A DNA stretch of 64,000 bases from Spirosoma arboris (GCF_009754945.1 NZ_WPIN01000017.1:1-64000); one strand, 5' to 3'; numbered from the stretch's first letter, positions 16,213 through 25,967 are shown. The notes: a model not told the origin generated them from the sequence alone. Translations and numbers: made by a program.

Positions 16213-17577
16213 TTAACGGGGTCCACGTTGGTGTTCACCACCTCCACCGCCAGGCCGTTGTTGAGGTTGACTTTGTGCGGGTTGTGGAGACTGCATTCCG
16301 CGCCCTCCACCTTGGGGCATCTGCATCTGATGCATTTCACCACCACTTCGTCCACCTGGCTGCGACTGCGGATTCATCTGGGGCTGTACGCGCTCAAATG
16401 AACGGTTGGGTTGTTGCATGCCCCCTGGAGAAGCATTCCCCTGTTGAACACCCCCCGGCGAGTAACTTCCTCGATTCGACTCAAAACGATTGGACTGAGA
16501 CTGAGGGTTATTGGGAGCAGGCGTAGTGCCATAACTACCATTCCGGCCAGCCGGCGCATTCCCGCCGTAATTACCCCGATTGGGAACATTAGAACCTCCA
16601 TCATAAGGCCGACTGGGAGTAGCATTGTTGTAATCCCGATTCGGCGTGTTGTTATAGTCCCGATTGGGAGCTCCGTTGCCATTATAGTCTCGGTTAGGTG
16701 TATTATTTCCGTTGTTATAATCCCGATTCGGTGTGTTGCCAGGGCCTCCATAATAACCTCTGTTTGAAGGCATATTTCCATTATAATTGGGTCGGCCAGG
16801 ATTATCGAATCTGTCGTTACGTCCATAATCCCGTCGGTTGTCAAATCCACCACCAGGGCGATAAAAGCCTACCGAACCATTACCCACTACCGAACGGCCT
16901 GGTCGGTCCATTGGGTCAATACGATAGACCGGAACGCTACGACGCGTAATCCGCTCAATATCGCCACGGGGGGGGCCGTACACATAAGCCCGGTTATTCG
17001 ACCGATAGACATTGTTGAAAATCGTTGTGCGCTGGTAGATATTCACGATTTGAGGGCGTGGTACGTAATAGCTGTACAAATTCGGGCTTGTGATATAAAT
17101 CTGCGGTACGAAGATCCAGTAAGGAGCCGGAATGTTAACATTCACATTGATATCCCAACCAGGAGCTAATGGAGCCCAGCCATAATAACCACCGCCAGAA
17201 CGCCAGGATACCCACGCTGGCCCCCAGTCGGAACCCGGAATCCAGATCCATCCACCATACGCCTGGTCAAAAATCCAGCGACCATAGTGAAAGGGTGCCC
17301 AACCCCAGGCATAATCTGACACCCATGTATTACCGTATTCTGTAACAACCCAATGTCCAGCGCTGGCATAGGGCTGAAAATCTGGTCCAGCGTTCGGTAC
17401 CCACACATTACCATACCCAGGATACTGTATCCACTGTCCATAAGGAGCCAGTTCATTGTAAAACGACTCTACAGGTACGCTGACACCCGGTTGAGCAACC
17501 ACGTTGCCTGAATAGACAAAGCTGCTCATTACCAGTGCCATTAGGGCGATATATTTTATTGGTTTCATGATATTCAT
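16213..17577 (-). CDS. Secreted DUF6600-type protein with low-complexity C terminus
   Basis: After a signal peptide (ending near residue 28) the 454-residue protein has an aromatic-rich domain (about 38-150) full of GxW and W-x-P units, such as APYGQWIQYPGYGNVWVP and YAWGWAPFHYGRW. This is typical of DUF6600/YXWGXW-type proteins. The rest (about 215-454) is disordered, rich in Asn, Gly, Pro and Gln, with at least five tandem (T/A)PNRDYN units near 300-335. Met4 is an alternative start. Probably envelope-associated; function is unknown. The repetitive DNA produces long spurious reading frames in the other frames. Confidence 0.8.
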   Translation of the reverse strand: MNIMKPIKYIALMALVMSSFVYSGNVVAQPGVSVPVESFYNELAPYGQWIQYPGYGNVWVPNAGPDFQPYASAGHWVVTEYGNTWVSDYAWGWAPFHYGRWIFDQAYGGWIWIPGSDWGPAWVSWRSGGGYYGWAPLAPGWDINVNVNIPAPYWIFVPQIYITSPNLYSYYVPRPQIVNIYQRTTIFNNVYRSNNRAYVYGPPRGDIERITRRSVPVYRIDPMDRPGRSVVGNGSVGFYRPGGGFDNRRDYGRNDRFDNPGRPNYNGNMPSNRGYYGGPGNTPNRDYNNGNNTPNRDYNGNGAPNRDYNNTPNRDYNNATPSRPYDGGSNVPNRGNYGGNAPAGRNGSYGTTPAPNNPQSQSNRFESNRGSYSPGGVQQGNASPGGMQQPNRSFERVQPQMNPQSQPGGRSGGEMHQMQMPQGGGRGMQSPQPAQSQPQQRPGGGGGEHQRGPR

Positions 17578-17687
17578 GACGAGTTGCTGTTTTTACTTGT
17601 CAGAGTTATCTGCACTCTTCAGTTGTTAGATAGCCCAATGGACTAAACGTTTAACAACTCTCTAAAAAAAACGCTTATTAAATTCAC

Positions 17688-17721
17688 AAAAAATCGCCCG
17701 ACTGAATGAATCAATCGGGCG
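17688..17721 (-). terminator. Factor-independent terminator of mscS
   Basis: CGCCCGA (17695-17701) pairs with TCGGGCG (17715-17721), extended inside by weaker pairs. On the minus strand the stem is followed by TTTTTT (the A run at 17688-17693). It lies 34 bp past the mscS stop codon. Confidence 0.8.
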
Positions 17722-17755
17722 GAGTAGTATCAAAATTTACTTGGATAAAAACAGG

Positions 17756-18580
17756 CTACTCTTCGTTGGTAATAAACATCTTCGGCTTGGGGGCTTCAAT
17801 GTTATCCTTGCCAAACTGCCGGGCAATGCTTTCCAGCATATAATAGTACGTTTCCCAATAGGTATCACTCTTTGTCCAGACCCGCACATCATAATCGCGC
17901 GAGTTCGCATTCAGTTTTGCAATTAGCACATCATGCTCACGGTCTTTAAGTGCATAAGGACAACTATCAATCGCTTTCTGAATAGATGCTTTAGTAGCAT
18001 CTAGATCATTCTGACTACCAACCGTATAGACCTGATCGACACGAATAACTCCTTTGGTACTGATATTGGTAATAGCCGATGTCGACAAAGGGCCATTGGG
18101 CAGAATAATCGTTTTGTTGTCTAAGGTTACCAGCGTGGTATCAAAGATGCGAATGGCTTCAACATTTCCGGTAAAACCCTGTGCCGTAATCAGGTCACCC
18201 ACGCGAAAAGGCTTGAAAATCAGGATCAACACACCACCCGCAAAGTTGGCCAGGCTTCCTTGAAGAGCTAAACCAACGGCCAAACCAGCGGCCCCGATAA
18301 TAGCGACAAATGAAGTCGTTTGAACCCCAAGCGTACTGGCAATGCTTAGCAGCAACAACACCCGCAGCAATCCATTGACAAGTGATATTAAGAACGGTTG
18401 TACATCACGGTCAACGTGTCGTTTTGCCATCGAAGATGACAATAATCTAATGATCCAGCCAATTATCCAAAGGCCAACAATAAGCGTTAAGATAGCCAGT
18501 AGCACGCGGCCACCATAAACTGTGACAAAGGTTATTAACTCTGTGTAAAAGAGTTCGAGTTTGGTTTGCGCCTGTTCCAT
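17756..18580 (-). CDS. mscS: Small-conductance mechanosensitive channel
   Basis: A 274-residue MscS-type channel that opens on hypo-osmotic shock. It has three membrane helices (about 15-45, 62-85 and 92-125). The pore helix block GAAGLAVGLALQGSLANFAGG is the conserved TM3 pattern. The beta domain follows with IFKPFRVGDLI, then the C-terminal vestibule domain. The length is close to E. coli MscS. Confidence 0.94.
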   Translation of the reverse strand: MEQAQTKLELFYTELITFVTVYGGRVLLAILTLIVGLWIIGWIIRLLSSSMAKRHVDRDVQPFLISLVNGLLRVLLLLSIASTLGVQTTSFVAIIGAAGLAVGLALQGSLANFAGGVLILIFKPFRVGDLITAQGFTGNVEAIRIFDTTLVTLDNKTIILPNGPLSTSAITNISTKGVIRVDQVYTVGSQNDLDATKASIQKAIDSCPYALKDREHDVLIAKLNANSRDYDVRVWTKSDTYWETYYYMLESIARQFGKDNIEAPKPKMFITNEE

Positions 18581-18690
18581 ACGGTAGTTATTTAGATGGG
18601 AAGTTTAGTTTGAAACTAGGACGCTAATATGACTAAAAGTAACTCCCAGAAAGCGAACTAACCGTATTATAATTTCAAGCAAATGAGCGC

Positions 18691-19641
18691 CTATAGCCAA
18701 TTTTTGCGACGAAATATCCAGACTGTTAAAGCCGACGACAAAATCATCATCGCCAATGCAAAAACATACCCATATTTCCAGTGCACTTCTGGCATCTCAT
18801 CGAAGTTCATACCCCATATACTCGCCAGTAGCGTAGGTGGTAGGAAAACGAGTGAAACAACCGTAAATATTTTTACGACCCTATTCTGCTCCAGGTCAAT
18901 TAAACCGAGATAGGTGTTTTGAAGGAACTCGAGCCGCTCAAAAATGAAATTGGTATGATCGATCAGCGAGTTAATGTCTTTAATAAGGGTTCGAAGTCGC
19001 TGTTGTTCGAGCTCATTGAACCAGCCATCGGAGCGAATCATAGCGGAGATAACGCGCTGTTTATCAACTACGTTTTCACGAATCGACATCGTTAATTCCT
19101 GATAGTCGTTGATATTCAGCAGCATCTCCCGATCAAGATTAGCATCCAGATCAAGTATTCGGTTGATTGCCTTAATCTCCCCTGACACCAGCTCAATTAA
19201 ATCAGCATCATAATCAATCCGCGACTCGAAAATGGAGATCAATATCTGCGCTCCATCGCTGAATACCGCCCGGCGCGACTTGATACGCTTGACTGTATCG
19301 GCAAACGATTTAATATCGGCATTGCGATAAGTAAACAGCGTATCATCTTTAAGCAGAAAACTCACGGGTACAGTTACATAACGCTGTTTCTGGTCAGGCA
19401 CCAGAAAATTGGAATTGGCGATCATAAACTCGTCCTCTTCAATGTAGCGCGAACTGCTTTCAATTTCCAGCTGCTCCTGCTGGCTCAAAAAATCTACATC
19501 GAACTTCTCTTCTACGCTCTTAATTTCGGCGGCTGTAGGATTTTGCAGATCCACCCAGAGTGTTCGTTCGGTATCGGAAAACGAGTCAATATCACGAATT
19601 TTACGAACGGCGGTTTCGTCTTGCTGAAAGATGCGAATCAT
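18691..19641 (-). CDS. corA: CorA-family magnesium/divalent cation transporter
   Basis: A 316-residue CorA channel. The long N-terminal cytoplasmic domain (about 1-250) is followed by two membrane helices at the C terminus (about 256-276 and 290-310). The family's YGMN/GMN selectivity motif appears as SIWGMNFDEMPE, with the usual short loop before TM2. It is divergent from the isochorismate synthase gene; the 296-bp spacer shows no clear motif to me. Confidence 0.94.
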   Translation of the reverse strand: MIRIFQQDETAVRKIRDIDSFSDTERTLWVDLQNPTAAEIKSVEEKFDVDFLSQQEQLEIESSSRYIEEDEFMIANSNFLVPDQKQRYVTVPVSFLLKDDTLFTYRNADIKSFADTVKRIKSRRAVFSDGAQILISIFESRIDYDADLIELVSGEIKAINRILDLDANLDREMLLNINDYQELTMSIRENVVDKQRVISAMIRSDGWFNELEQQRLRTLIKDINSLIDHTNFIFERLEFLQNTYLGLIDLEQNRVVKIFTVVSLVFLPPTLLASIWGMNFDEMPEVHWKYGYVFALAMMILSSALTVWIFRRKNWL

Positions 19642-19937
19642 AATAGCTGAGTGGCAAATGGCACGCCCGCAAAGTTCGCAGAAAGAACCAGAATGCCACC
19701 TACCATTACCTTATTTCCGAGGCTATCGGCCAATGGTTATTTTTCGAAGCTGGCAAGCTAATTAATCGGGCAACCCATTGGTTCCGGAGATGCGATCTAT
19801 TCGGCAGAGATAGGCAGCTACTAATGGCTCACTCAGGCATTCGGTGATCTAAGAAAGAGTTTCTGCCCCACTACGCACAAATTCACAGCAAATTCTGTTA
19901 TCAAAACAGCCAACCCTAACCCGGTCGGTTGTTGATT

Positions 19938-21278
19938 ATGCAATCTGATTATAGAATCAATACTTCATCAATAATACAACTAGCTGAATCACAACGAACT
20001 GGACAACCCGACACCAGCGATCTTTGGGAAACAGCCCTCTTGCTTGGATTCCCGGCTGCTCTTTGGCGATTACCTAATCAACAGGATAAACACCTAATTG
20101 TCTCGTTCGAAGAGGTTTTGCCCCGCGTTTCAGCCGATTTAGATGAATTACCAGCGGGTTTCCTGATTAGTCCATTTGATAATCTCGCTAAAAATGCCCC
20201 CGTAGAGGCCCAGCTCTCTGAACACCTGGATCAGACTGGCATTGTTCCTCAAACTCTTTTTTTACGAGCAGATATCCAGGCTACTTTTCTGGAACCTGGG
20301 GCGCATACAGCGAAACAGATCGAAATTAAAAACACAGCGGGTACAACAGCCGACCGGTTTTGGGATACCGTAGACGTACGTTCTAAAACCAAACGTAGCC
20401 AACCCATTACCTCTGAATCACCCACACCTATCCTTGACCCAGGTGCGCAGGCCTTATATGAAGAGAACGTAGTCAAAGCTATTGAGGCTATTCAGCGCGG
20501 AGAATTACGAAAAGTCGTCCTGTCACGAACGAAACAAATGCAGTTTGTCGATGTGCCAAACGCGGTCAAGTTATTCGATAAACTTTGCCAAAAATATCCA
20601 AGTGCTTTCGTATCAGCCGTTTCTATACCAGAACGGGGCCAAATCTGGATAAGTGCGACTCCAGAACGCCTGGTAAGTATGAACGCTAACGGAGTTTTTC
20701 AAACGACCTCACTGGCCGGAACTCAGTCTGCATTTCATGCCGATGGTACGGCCAAACACCCGGCACAGGCAATGTGGTCGCAGAAAGAAATTGAGGAGCA
20801 GGCTTTAGTAAGTCGCTACATTATTGAATGCTTCAAGAAAATTCGATTGCGTGAATACGTTGAGGAAGGCCCAAAAAGCATTATCGCAGGTAATCTGATG
20901 CACCTCGGCACCTCTTTTACTGTCGATACGCAGGCCGTACGTTACCCTCAGCTCGGCACAGTTATGTTGCGGCTATTACACCCGACCTCGGCTGTTTGTG
21001 GCACTCCCCGCGACGCAGCCTTCAATTTTATTCGCCAGCACGAACGTCATGACCGTGAATTATACAGCGGTTTCCTGGGGCCTGTCAATATTGATGCTAA
21101 CAATGAGGGACCAACGAGCAGTATTTTCGTACACATTCGTTGTATGAAGCTGGAAGGGCGGCTGGCAACCCTATATGCGGGGGCAGGAATAACTGAAAAT
21201 TCGGAACCTGAACGTGAATGGCAGGAAACCGAAATGAAGTGCCAGACACTTCTTAAAGTAATGATGAATGATGAATGA
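19938..21278 (+). CDS. Isochorismate synthase (chorismate-binding enzyme)
   Basis: A 446-residue enzyme of the EntC/MenF/DhbC class that converts chorismate to isochorismate. The C-terminal chorismate-binding domain (about 170-440) has the blocks LRKVVLSRTKQ, HPTSAVCGTPRDAA and ELYSGFLGPVN, and a late LYAGAGITENSEPEREWQETEMKC. In this phylum the product normally feeds menaquinone synthesis, but no other men gene is in the window. ATG 19938 was chosen over two upstream TTG codons. The last residues (MMNDE) are encoded inside a perfect 20-bp inverted repeat. Confidence 0.9.
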   Translation: MQSDYRINTSSIIQLAESQRTGQPDTSDLWETALLLGFPAALWRLPNQQDKHLIVSFEEVLPRVSADLDELPAGFLISPFDNLAKNAPVEAQLSEHLDQTGIVPQTLFLRADIQATFLEPGAHTAKQIEIKNTAGTTADRFWDTVDVRSKTKRSQPITSESPTPILDPGAQALYEENVVKAIEAIQRGELRKVVLSRTKQMQFVDVPNAVKLFDKLCQKYPSAFVSAVSIPERGQIWISATPERLVSMNANGVFQTTSLAGTQSAFHADGTAKHPAQAMWSQKEIEEQALVSRYIIECFKKIRLREYVEEGPKSIIAGNLMHLGTSFTVDTQAVRYPQLGTVMLRLLHPTSAVCGTPRDAAFNFIRQHERHDRELYSGFLGPVNIDANNEGPTSSIFVHIRCMKLEGRLATLYAGAGITENSEPEREWQETEMKCQTLLKVMMNDE

Positions 21279-21308
21279 TTACTGTTTTATCATTCATCAT
21301 TCATCATT
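21260..21308. repeat. Perfect 20-bp inverted repeat overlapping a stop codon
   Basis: The left arm 21260-21279 (AATGATGAATGATGAATGAT) and the right arm 21289-21308 are exact reverse complements with a 9-nt loop. The isochorismate synthase stop codon (21276-21278) is inside the left arm, and the right arm ends two bases before the 3' end of the convergent 59-residue gene. Confidence 0.9.
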
Positions 21309-21310
21309 AG

Positions 21311-21490
21311 TTACGCACCTTCGGCAGGATCATTGGGAGCTCGCGAGCCTTCTTCTGACGTGCGATCACCAGCTTCACTAGCCGCCGATGATTGTGTATC
21401 GGCATCAGGAGCGGTGCCTCCATTATCGGCATTTGCCGTAGTTACTAAAGGTTCTTCAGCCGGGTCCGGCGTCTGTTGTTCATGTGTCAT
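21311..21490 (-). CDS. Small acidic disordered protein (59 aa)
   Basis: An open frame of 59 codons from ATG (21490) to TAA (21311). The product is rich in Glu, Asp, Ala, Pro and Thr, with almost no aromatic or large hydrophobic residues (start MTHEQQTPDPAEEPLV, end APNDPAEGA). It resembles small disordered proteins found beside acidic proteins in related genomes, but I cannot name a family. It runs parallel to the acidic 86-residue gene 81 bp upstream and may share its transcript. The clean frame and position directly after the convergent hairpin support it being real; function is unknown. Confidence 0.5.
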   Translation of the reverse strand: MTHEQQTPDPAEEPLVTTANADNGGTAPDADTQSSAASEAGDRTSEEGSRAPNDPAEGA

Positions 21491-21571
21491 AACGTTAGTA
21501 AATAAAAGGGTTGAGAGATAGGCTGACCTTAGTATATCGTTTGGAAAAACGACCTGTGGTCAGCCATTTTT

Positions 21572-21832
21572 TTACTCCATGCTGTCGTCATCCAGATCGT
21601 CGTCGATACTGTCGTCGTCTAAGTCTTCGTCGAGATCTTCCGGATTGAAGTCTTCTTCAATATCGTCCAGATCATCTGCTCCATAGCCGCTACCGGCTCC
21701 AGAGCCAAGTTCATCGAATTCGGCATCGTCTTCATCGAAGTCGTCATCATCGTCGTCAAATGCAGCTGATTCTGGATCAGGGTTCAACATCAGCACGTCT
21801 TCATCCTGATCAAACGTTGGCTGGTAAATCAT
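21572..21832 (-). CDS. Highly acidic small protein (86 aa)
   Basis: An 86-residue protein with more than a third Asp plus Glu. The first 20 residues (MIYQPTFDQDEDVLMLNPDP) are ordered-looking. From residue 25 it is nearly continuous Asp/Glu with a Gly/Ser hinge (GSGAGSGYG). No cysteines or basic patches. Such proteins may bind cations or mimic nucleic acid; that is speculation. It begins 218 bp upstream of the divergent GH130 gene. Confidence 0.7.
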   Translation of the reverse strand: MIYQPTFDQDEDVLMLNPDPESAAFDDDDDDFDEDDAEFDELGSGAGSGYGADDLDDIEEDFNPEDLDEDLDDDSIDDDLDDDSME

Positions 21833-22049
21833 GGTTAATAGAGAATAAAAGTTAGTTTAATTTTCATAACGCGGCTCTTTCCCTGAAGGTTTAAGCCGCT
21901 CCCAAACTTATTCAATAAATGATTCAAAACTACAAGGTCAGTATAAAGTTTATTTGTCAGAGCATTCGAATGAGCGCTTAAATTAGTCATATGGCCTATC
22001 CGTCTGCTTTATACTAATTTCTTTACAACAATTTCCGAATCCGTATCCT

Positions 22050-23123
22050 ATGAAAAATTATCAACTCCGTCGCTTATCCGAACAACCTATTCTGCAAACG
22101 AGTGATGTAACACCCAGTATCGACGGCTTTGAAGTTCTGGGAGCGTTTAACCCGGCAGCTTGTCTTTTCAACGATGAAGTTCTCCTTCTATTACGTGTGG
22201 CCGAAGCACCAAAGGCCGAAGCAGGTTCCATTGTTATACCCTTAATTGAGGAACAGGATGGTGTTCCATCATTGGTAATCCGAAATTTCCCTGAACCAAC
22301 CGAACCTTATGACCCAAGGGTAATTTCCCTGAACGGAAAAGTTTATCTGACGTCACTCAGCCACTTGCGTCTGGCCCGCAGTCAGGATGGTATTCACTTC
22401 AAAATTGACAAAAAGCCATTCTTATTTCCGGCGCGTATGGATGAATCCTATGGTATCGAAGACGCCCGGATTACGTTTCTGGACGGGAAATACTGGATTA
22501 CTTACACCGCCGTATCCGAGCATGGACCTGGCGTCGGACTCGCCGTTACAACCGATTTTGTCAATGTTGAGCGGGTGGGGATGATTTTACCTCCTCCCAA
22601 CAAAGACGTGGCCCTGTTCCCCCAAAAAATTAATGGGAAATATATGCTCCTGCATCGACCCATGGTGTCAGACATTGGCAAGCCATCGATCTGGCTCGCC
22701 GAATCGGACGATAGTGTACACTGGGGAAATCACCGCTTTTTGTTTGGGGGCCGAGGCCATGCCAGCCTAGACCCATTGGCCAATCCATTTGGCTGGGAAG
22801 GTGGTAAAATTGGGGCCGGTCCAGAACCGATATTAACGGATGAAGGCTGGCTAGTATGTTACCACGGAGCCGATCCCACGCACTCATACTCACTGGCGCT
22901 GGCGCTCCTGGATAAAGACGATCCTGCGCACGTTTTAGATCGTTCTAGTCTACCCTTACTATCACCCGAACTTTCGTGGGAGCGCGAAGGCTTTTTTCCA
23001 AATGTCGTGTTTTCGAACGGCTGGGTACAATGGCCCGATTATAGCGATAAAGCAGGCCAAATCTGGGTATATTATGGTGCAGCCGATTCGGGTGTGGGGC
23101 TGGCGGAGTTAGTAAGAGTATAG
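22050..23123 (+). CDS. Glycoside hydrolase family 130 protein (mannosyl phosphorylase type)
   Basis: A 357-residue five-bladed beta-propeller protein. GH130 features include the N-terminal FNPAACLFNDEVLLLLRV block, EPYDPRV, the block YGIEDARITFLDGKYWITYTA with the conserved EDAR, and ALFPQKINGKYMLLHRP. The family phosphorolyses or hydrolyses beta-mannosides. GH130 subgroups differ by length; which substrate is used cannot be seen. It precedes the ABC-2/M1 fusion gene by 39 bp, and they may be co-transcribed. Confidence 0.9.
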   Translation: MKNYQLRRLSEQPILQTSDVTPSIDGFEVLGAFNPAACLFNDEVLLLLRVAEAPKAEAGSIVIPLIEEQDGVPSLVIRNFPEPTEPYDPRVISLNGKVYLTSLSHLRLARSQDGIHFKIDKKPFLFPARMDESYGIEDARITFLDGKYWITYTAVSEHGPGVGLAVTTDFVNVERVGMILPPPNKDVALFPQKINGKYMLLHRPMVSDIGKPSIWLAESDDSVHWGNHRFLFGGRGHASLDPLANPFGWEGGKIGAGPEPILTDEGWLVCYHGADPTHSYSLALALLDKDDPAHVLDRSSLPLLSPELSWEREGFFPNVVFSNGWVQWPDYSDKAGQIWVYYGAADSGVGLAELVRV

Positions 23124-23162
23124 GTACGTATTACTTCCTAATCTCTCGTATCTTGGGGCACT

Positions 23163-25967
23163 ATGAGACTAATTCTGACGATTGCCCGGTTCGAACTGTT
23201 TTATCACTTACGTCAACCTGCATTTTACCTGTTTGCGGTTCTTGTATTCGGGCAGGGAATCTGGTACTCAACCCAATTAACGGCGCTGTATTCGTATAGC
23301 GATCCTACGCTTACGGCTTATCTGATTTTAGCCTCACTGGGTGTGATGCTGGCAGTCGTAGCCGTTTTACTGGCCGGGCAATCACTGACAAAAGATCTGG
23401 ATTACAAAACGACCGCCTATTTGTTTACGTTACCGATCACTAGCCGAATGCATTTCGCAGGACGGTTCCTTGGTACATATGGCACGGTATTGTTGATCGC
23501 GCTCTTCTATCCACTTGGGATGCTATTCTTCTCATCGGTTTTTACCAATTCTCCTCCATCAGGGATAGCTTTAGCCGATGGCTTTGTCCGATTAATTGCC
23601 CAAAATGTCTTTATAGCTGTTAGCCTGACGTTTTCGCTGACTGTATTTCTACGTAGTATTCGGGGCGCTTACATTAGCTTGTTTCTGGTCGTGCTCTATT
23701 TTCTCCTAACCGAGTCGAGCCTGAACCTTGTTGCCGATTCCGACCTATGGAAGCTACTGGACCCGTTTGGCGTAGGCATGGCGCGGGATTCTGTTGCAGA
23801 TATGCCTTTTAGCGATGATCCTGATGGCTGGTTCGTCTACTCCGACATGTTTTTCATCAATCGGCTCTTATGGCTTGGGCTATCTTTGGGCCTGTTGGCC
23901 TATGCTGAACAGCACTTTTCATTCGACTCTTTTGCCAGTAAGAAATCAGAAAAATTGCTCGTTCCAGGCGCATCGATACAAACGCGACCAGTCTCACTAA
24001 ATCTACCTTCAGTACAATCTCGCTTTGGCGGCTGGTTCGCCTGGAAAACTACCTGGCGATTGACAAAATTAGAATTTCTAAATCTGGTTCGTCAGCCTGT
24101 TTTTCCGATTTCGGTAGGGTTGCTGGTGCTACTGGCCATACTATTAGCAACAGTATTAAACATAAATCCTGATTTCCCCGAATTGCCTGTCACCTCACGA
24201 ATGACCGCCCTTCGCATACCAGTAGGGTTATTTATTGGCCTGTTTTTACTGGTCATGACCAGCGAGCTGATTTTCAATGAGCGGACTGTCGGTTTCTGGC
24301 CTATTTTCGATGCGCTTCCACAGCCCAATTCCGTTTTATTATCAGCCAAATTATTGGCTATGGTCGGGGTTGCTGCTTTATTGACTTTTGCTCTTTTCCT
24401 GGCCGGAATTGTCGTGCAGTCAGGCAGTGGTTTCAGTGACATTGATTGGTATCGCTACGCTGATGATTTGCTGATAGATGGTTTTCTGAGGTATTGTCAA
24501 CTCATAGCTCTTGGTGCCTTAGTAGCCGCATTAACGAACAACAGACTCATCAGCCATGTCGTTAATCTGCTCGTTTTTGCGGTATTGGCATTCCTTTATC
24601 AAGTTAACACAAATGAGCAGGCACTTTTTCTCTACAGTTTCCTACCAGGCTCAGTAACGTATTCTGACTTAACCGGTTTTGGCATACATACTTCCCTTCG
24701 GCCGCTTATTCAATGTATATGGTGGGGAGTTGCGGGGGTTTTTCTGTCCTCATTCTTTCTAACCTGGAATCGGGGCGTAGTGAATAATTTAGCTGAACGC
24801 GTTGGGCACTGGAGAAATCAATTTCGCTGGTCTTATCAGTTGGCCTTTCTGTTCTTTGGTATGCTACTAGGCTTATCAATCTGGCAAACCAGGCAACATC
24901 TTCTGACGTTACCAACTACCCAAACCATCCAGTACAAATCCCAAGACTTAGCAATCCGATCATTATCTGGCAAGCCAATTACGATTCATGTGCTACACCA
25001 TCATCCCTATCAGGTTCAACACATGCTTCGTGCAGCAACAGTTGCTTTACACAAAGGCGAGCAATTATTTGGGCCCTACCCTTATGCTGATTTACACATT
25101 AAGGAAACACCAGTTGGCACAGTCGATGTATCGTCAAAACCTGGTCAAATTCTTATCTCCGAAAAACAAGGCTGGATCGCAGATAATCAGAAACCCGACA
25201 AACTTGATTACATCGATTACCTCATTGGACGGGAAGTATTTAAGCAGTGGCTGGTTCACCAACTAAAGCCCATTGAAAAGCCCGGAGATGGCTTTATCAA
25301 ACAAGGTTTGGCAGAATATCTGGCCTTGCAGGGAGTTGCCAGACAATATGGTCCAGAGCGACTCCAACAACGACTTGAGCAACGGGCAACCTGGTATGCC
25401 CAAAGTCGACAACGTACGGATAAACCCGAACTACCTTTGCTTGAGTCGAGCGGCAACGATGCGGTCGAACGCGGGCGAGCCGCTCTTGCCCTAACTAGTA
25501 TCGAGCAGGTTTGGGGTGATAAACCGCTTAGTTTTACGATCAGTCAGTTTTACCAAAAAGCCATTCAACAACCAACGTCTGCTACAGCAACGGCTTTTGC
25601 CGATGAGCTTTCCCGCGAGTTGCCCGATTCGTTAGATTACTTAAAAACCTACCTGAGTGAACAACTGTGGTTCGACTTTAAAATAGGGCGAGTCGCAAAC
25701 TTGTCGAACGGATTAACAGTCGAGATCATTACGTCAAAGTGGCGCGTGACCAAAAATGGCCAGCGGCAAACAGTGCCTATTAATGATTATGTTCCACTTG
25801 CCGTTCTTGACCAGGACGGTCACAGAATCTACAGCCAACTGGTTCATCCAAACCCAGATGAGCGGTTTGTATCGCTTCCTACTTTGCCAAACGCCCGAAA
25901 AGTAATCGTAGATCCGTTAGGCGCCTGGCCCGAACCAAACAAACGCGACAACTACAAAATTTTCTAA
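23163..25967 (+). CDS. ABC-2 permease fused to a degenerate M1 aminopeptidase-like domain
   Basis: A 934-residue membrane protein. Residues 1-245 and about 290-575 are two sets of roughly six membrane helices of ABC-2 permease type. The C terminus (about 590-934) is a soluble, extracytoplasmic domain resembling M1 metallopeptidases. Where an active enzyme has HExxHxW, this has R690-E-V-F-K694-Q-W, and the third zinc ligand Glu before GLAEYL is replaced by Gln714. All three zinc ligands therefore look lost, so the domain is probably a binding module. No ATPase gene is adjacent. Such fusions occur in Bacteroidota with separate ATPase genes. The stop codon lies in a convergent hairpin. Confidence 0.82.
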   Translation: MRLILTIARFELFYHLRQPAFYLFAVLVFGQGIWYSTQLTALYSYSDPTLTAYLILASLGVMLAVVAVLLAGQSLTKDLDYKTTAYLFTLPITSRMHFAGRFLGTYGTVLLIALFYPLGMLFFSSVFTNSPPSGIALADGFVRLIAQNVFIAVSLTFSLTVFLRSIRGAYISLFLVVLYFLLTESSLNLVADSDLWKLLDPFGVGMARDSVADMPFSDDPDGWFVYSDMFFINRLLWLGLSLGLLAYAEQHFSFDSFASKKSEKLLVPGASIQTRPVSLNLPSVQSRFGGWFAWKTTWRLTKLEFLNLVRQPVFPISVGLLVLLAILLATVLNINPDFPELPVTSRMTALRIPVGLFIGLFLLVMTSELIFNERTVGFWPIFDALPQPNSVLLSAKLLAMVGVAALLTFALFLAGIVVQSGSGFSDIDWYRYADDLLIDGFLRYCQLIALGALVAALTNNRLISHVVNLLVFAVLAFLYQVNTNEQALFLYSFLPGSVTYSDLTGFGIHTSLRPLIQCIWWGVAGVFLSSFFLTWNRGVVNNLAERVGHWRNQFRWSYQLAFLFFGMLLGLSIWQTRQHLLTLPTTQTIQYKSQDLAIRSLSGKPITIHVLHHHPYQVQHMLRAATVALHKGEQLFGPYPYADLHIKETPVGTVDVSSKPGQILISEKQGWIADNQKPDKLDYIDYLIGREVFKQWLVHQLKPIEKPGDGFIKQGLAEYLALQGVARQYGPERLQQRLEQRATWYAQSRQRTDKPELPLLESSGNDAVERGRAALALTSIEQVWGDKPLSFTISQFYQKAIQQPTSATATAFADELSRELPDSLDYLKTYLSEQLWFDFKIGRVANLSNGLTVEIITSKWRVTKNGQRQTVPINDYVPLAVLDQDGHRIYSQLVHPNPDERFVSLPTLPNARKVIVDPLGAWPEPNKRDNYKIF

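Noticed and set aside
16185..16526. Plus-strand open frame over the 3' end of the DUF6600 gene
   Set aside because: It is the complement of the repetitive Gly/Pro/Gln-coding region and has no family pattern; a shadow of the real gene.
23163..25967. Active M1 aminopeptidase
   Set aside because: All three expected zinc ligands are replaced, so catalysis is unlikely.
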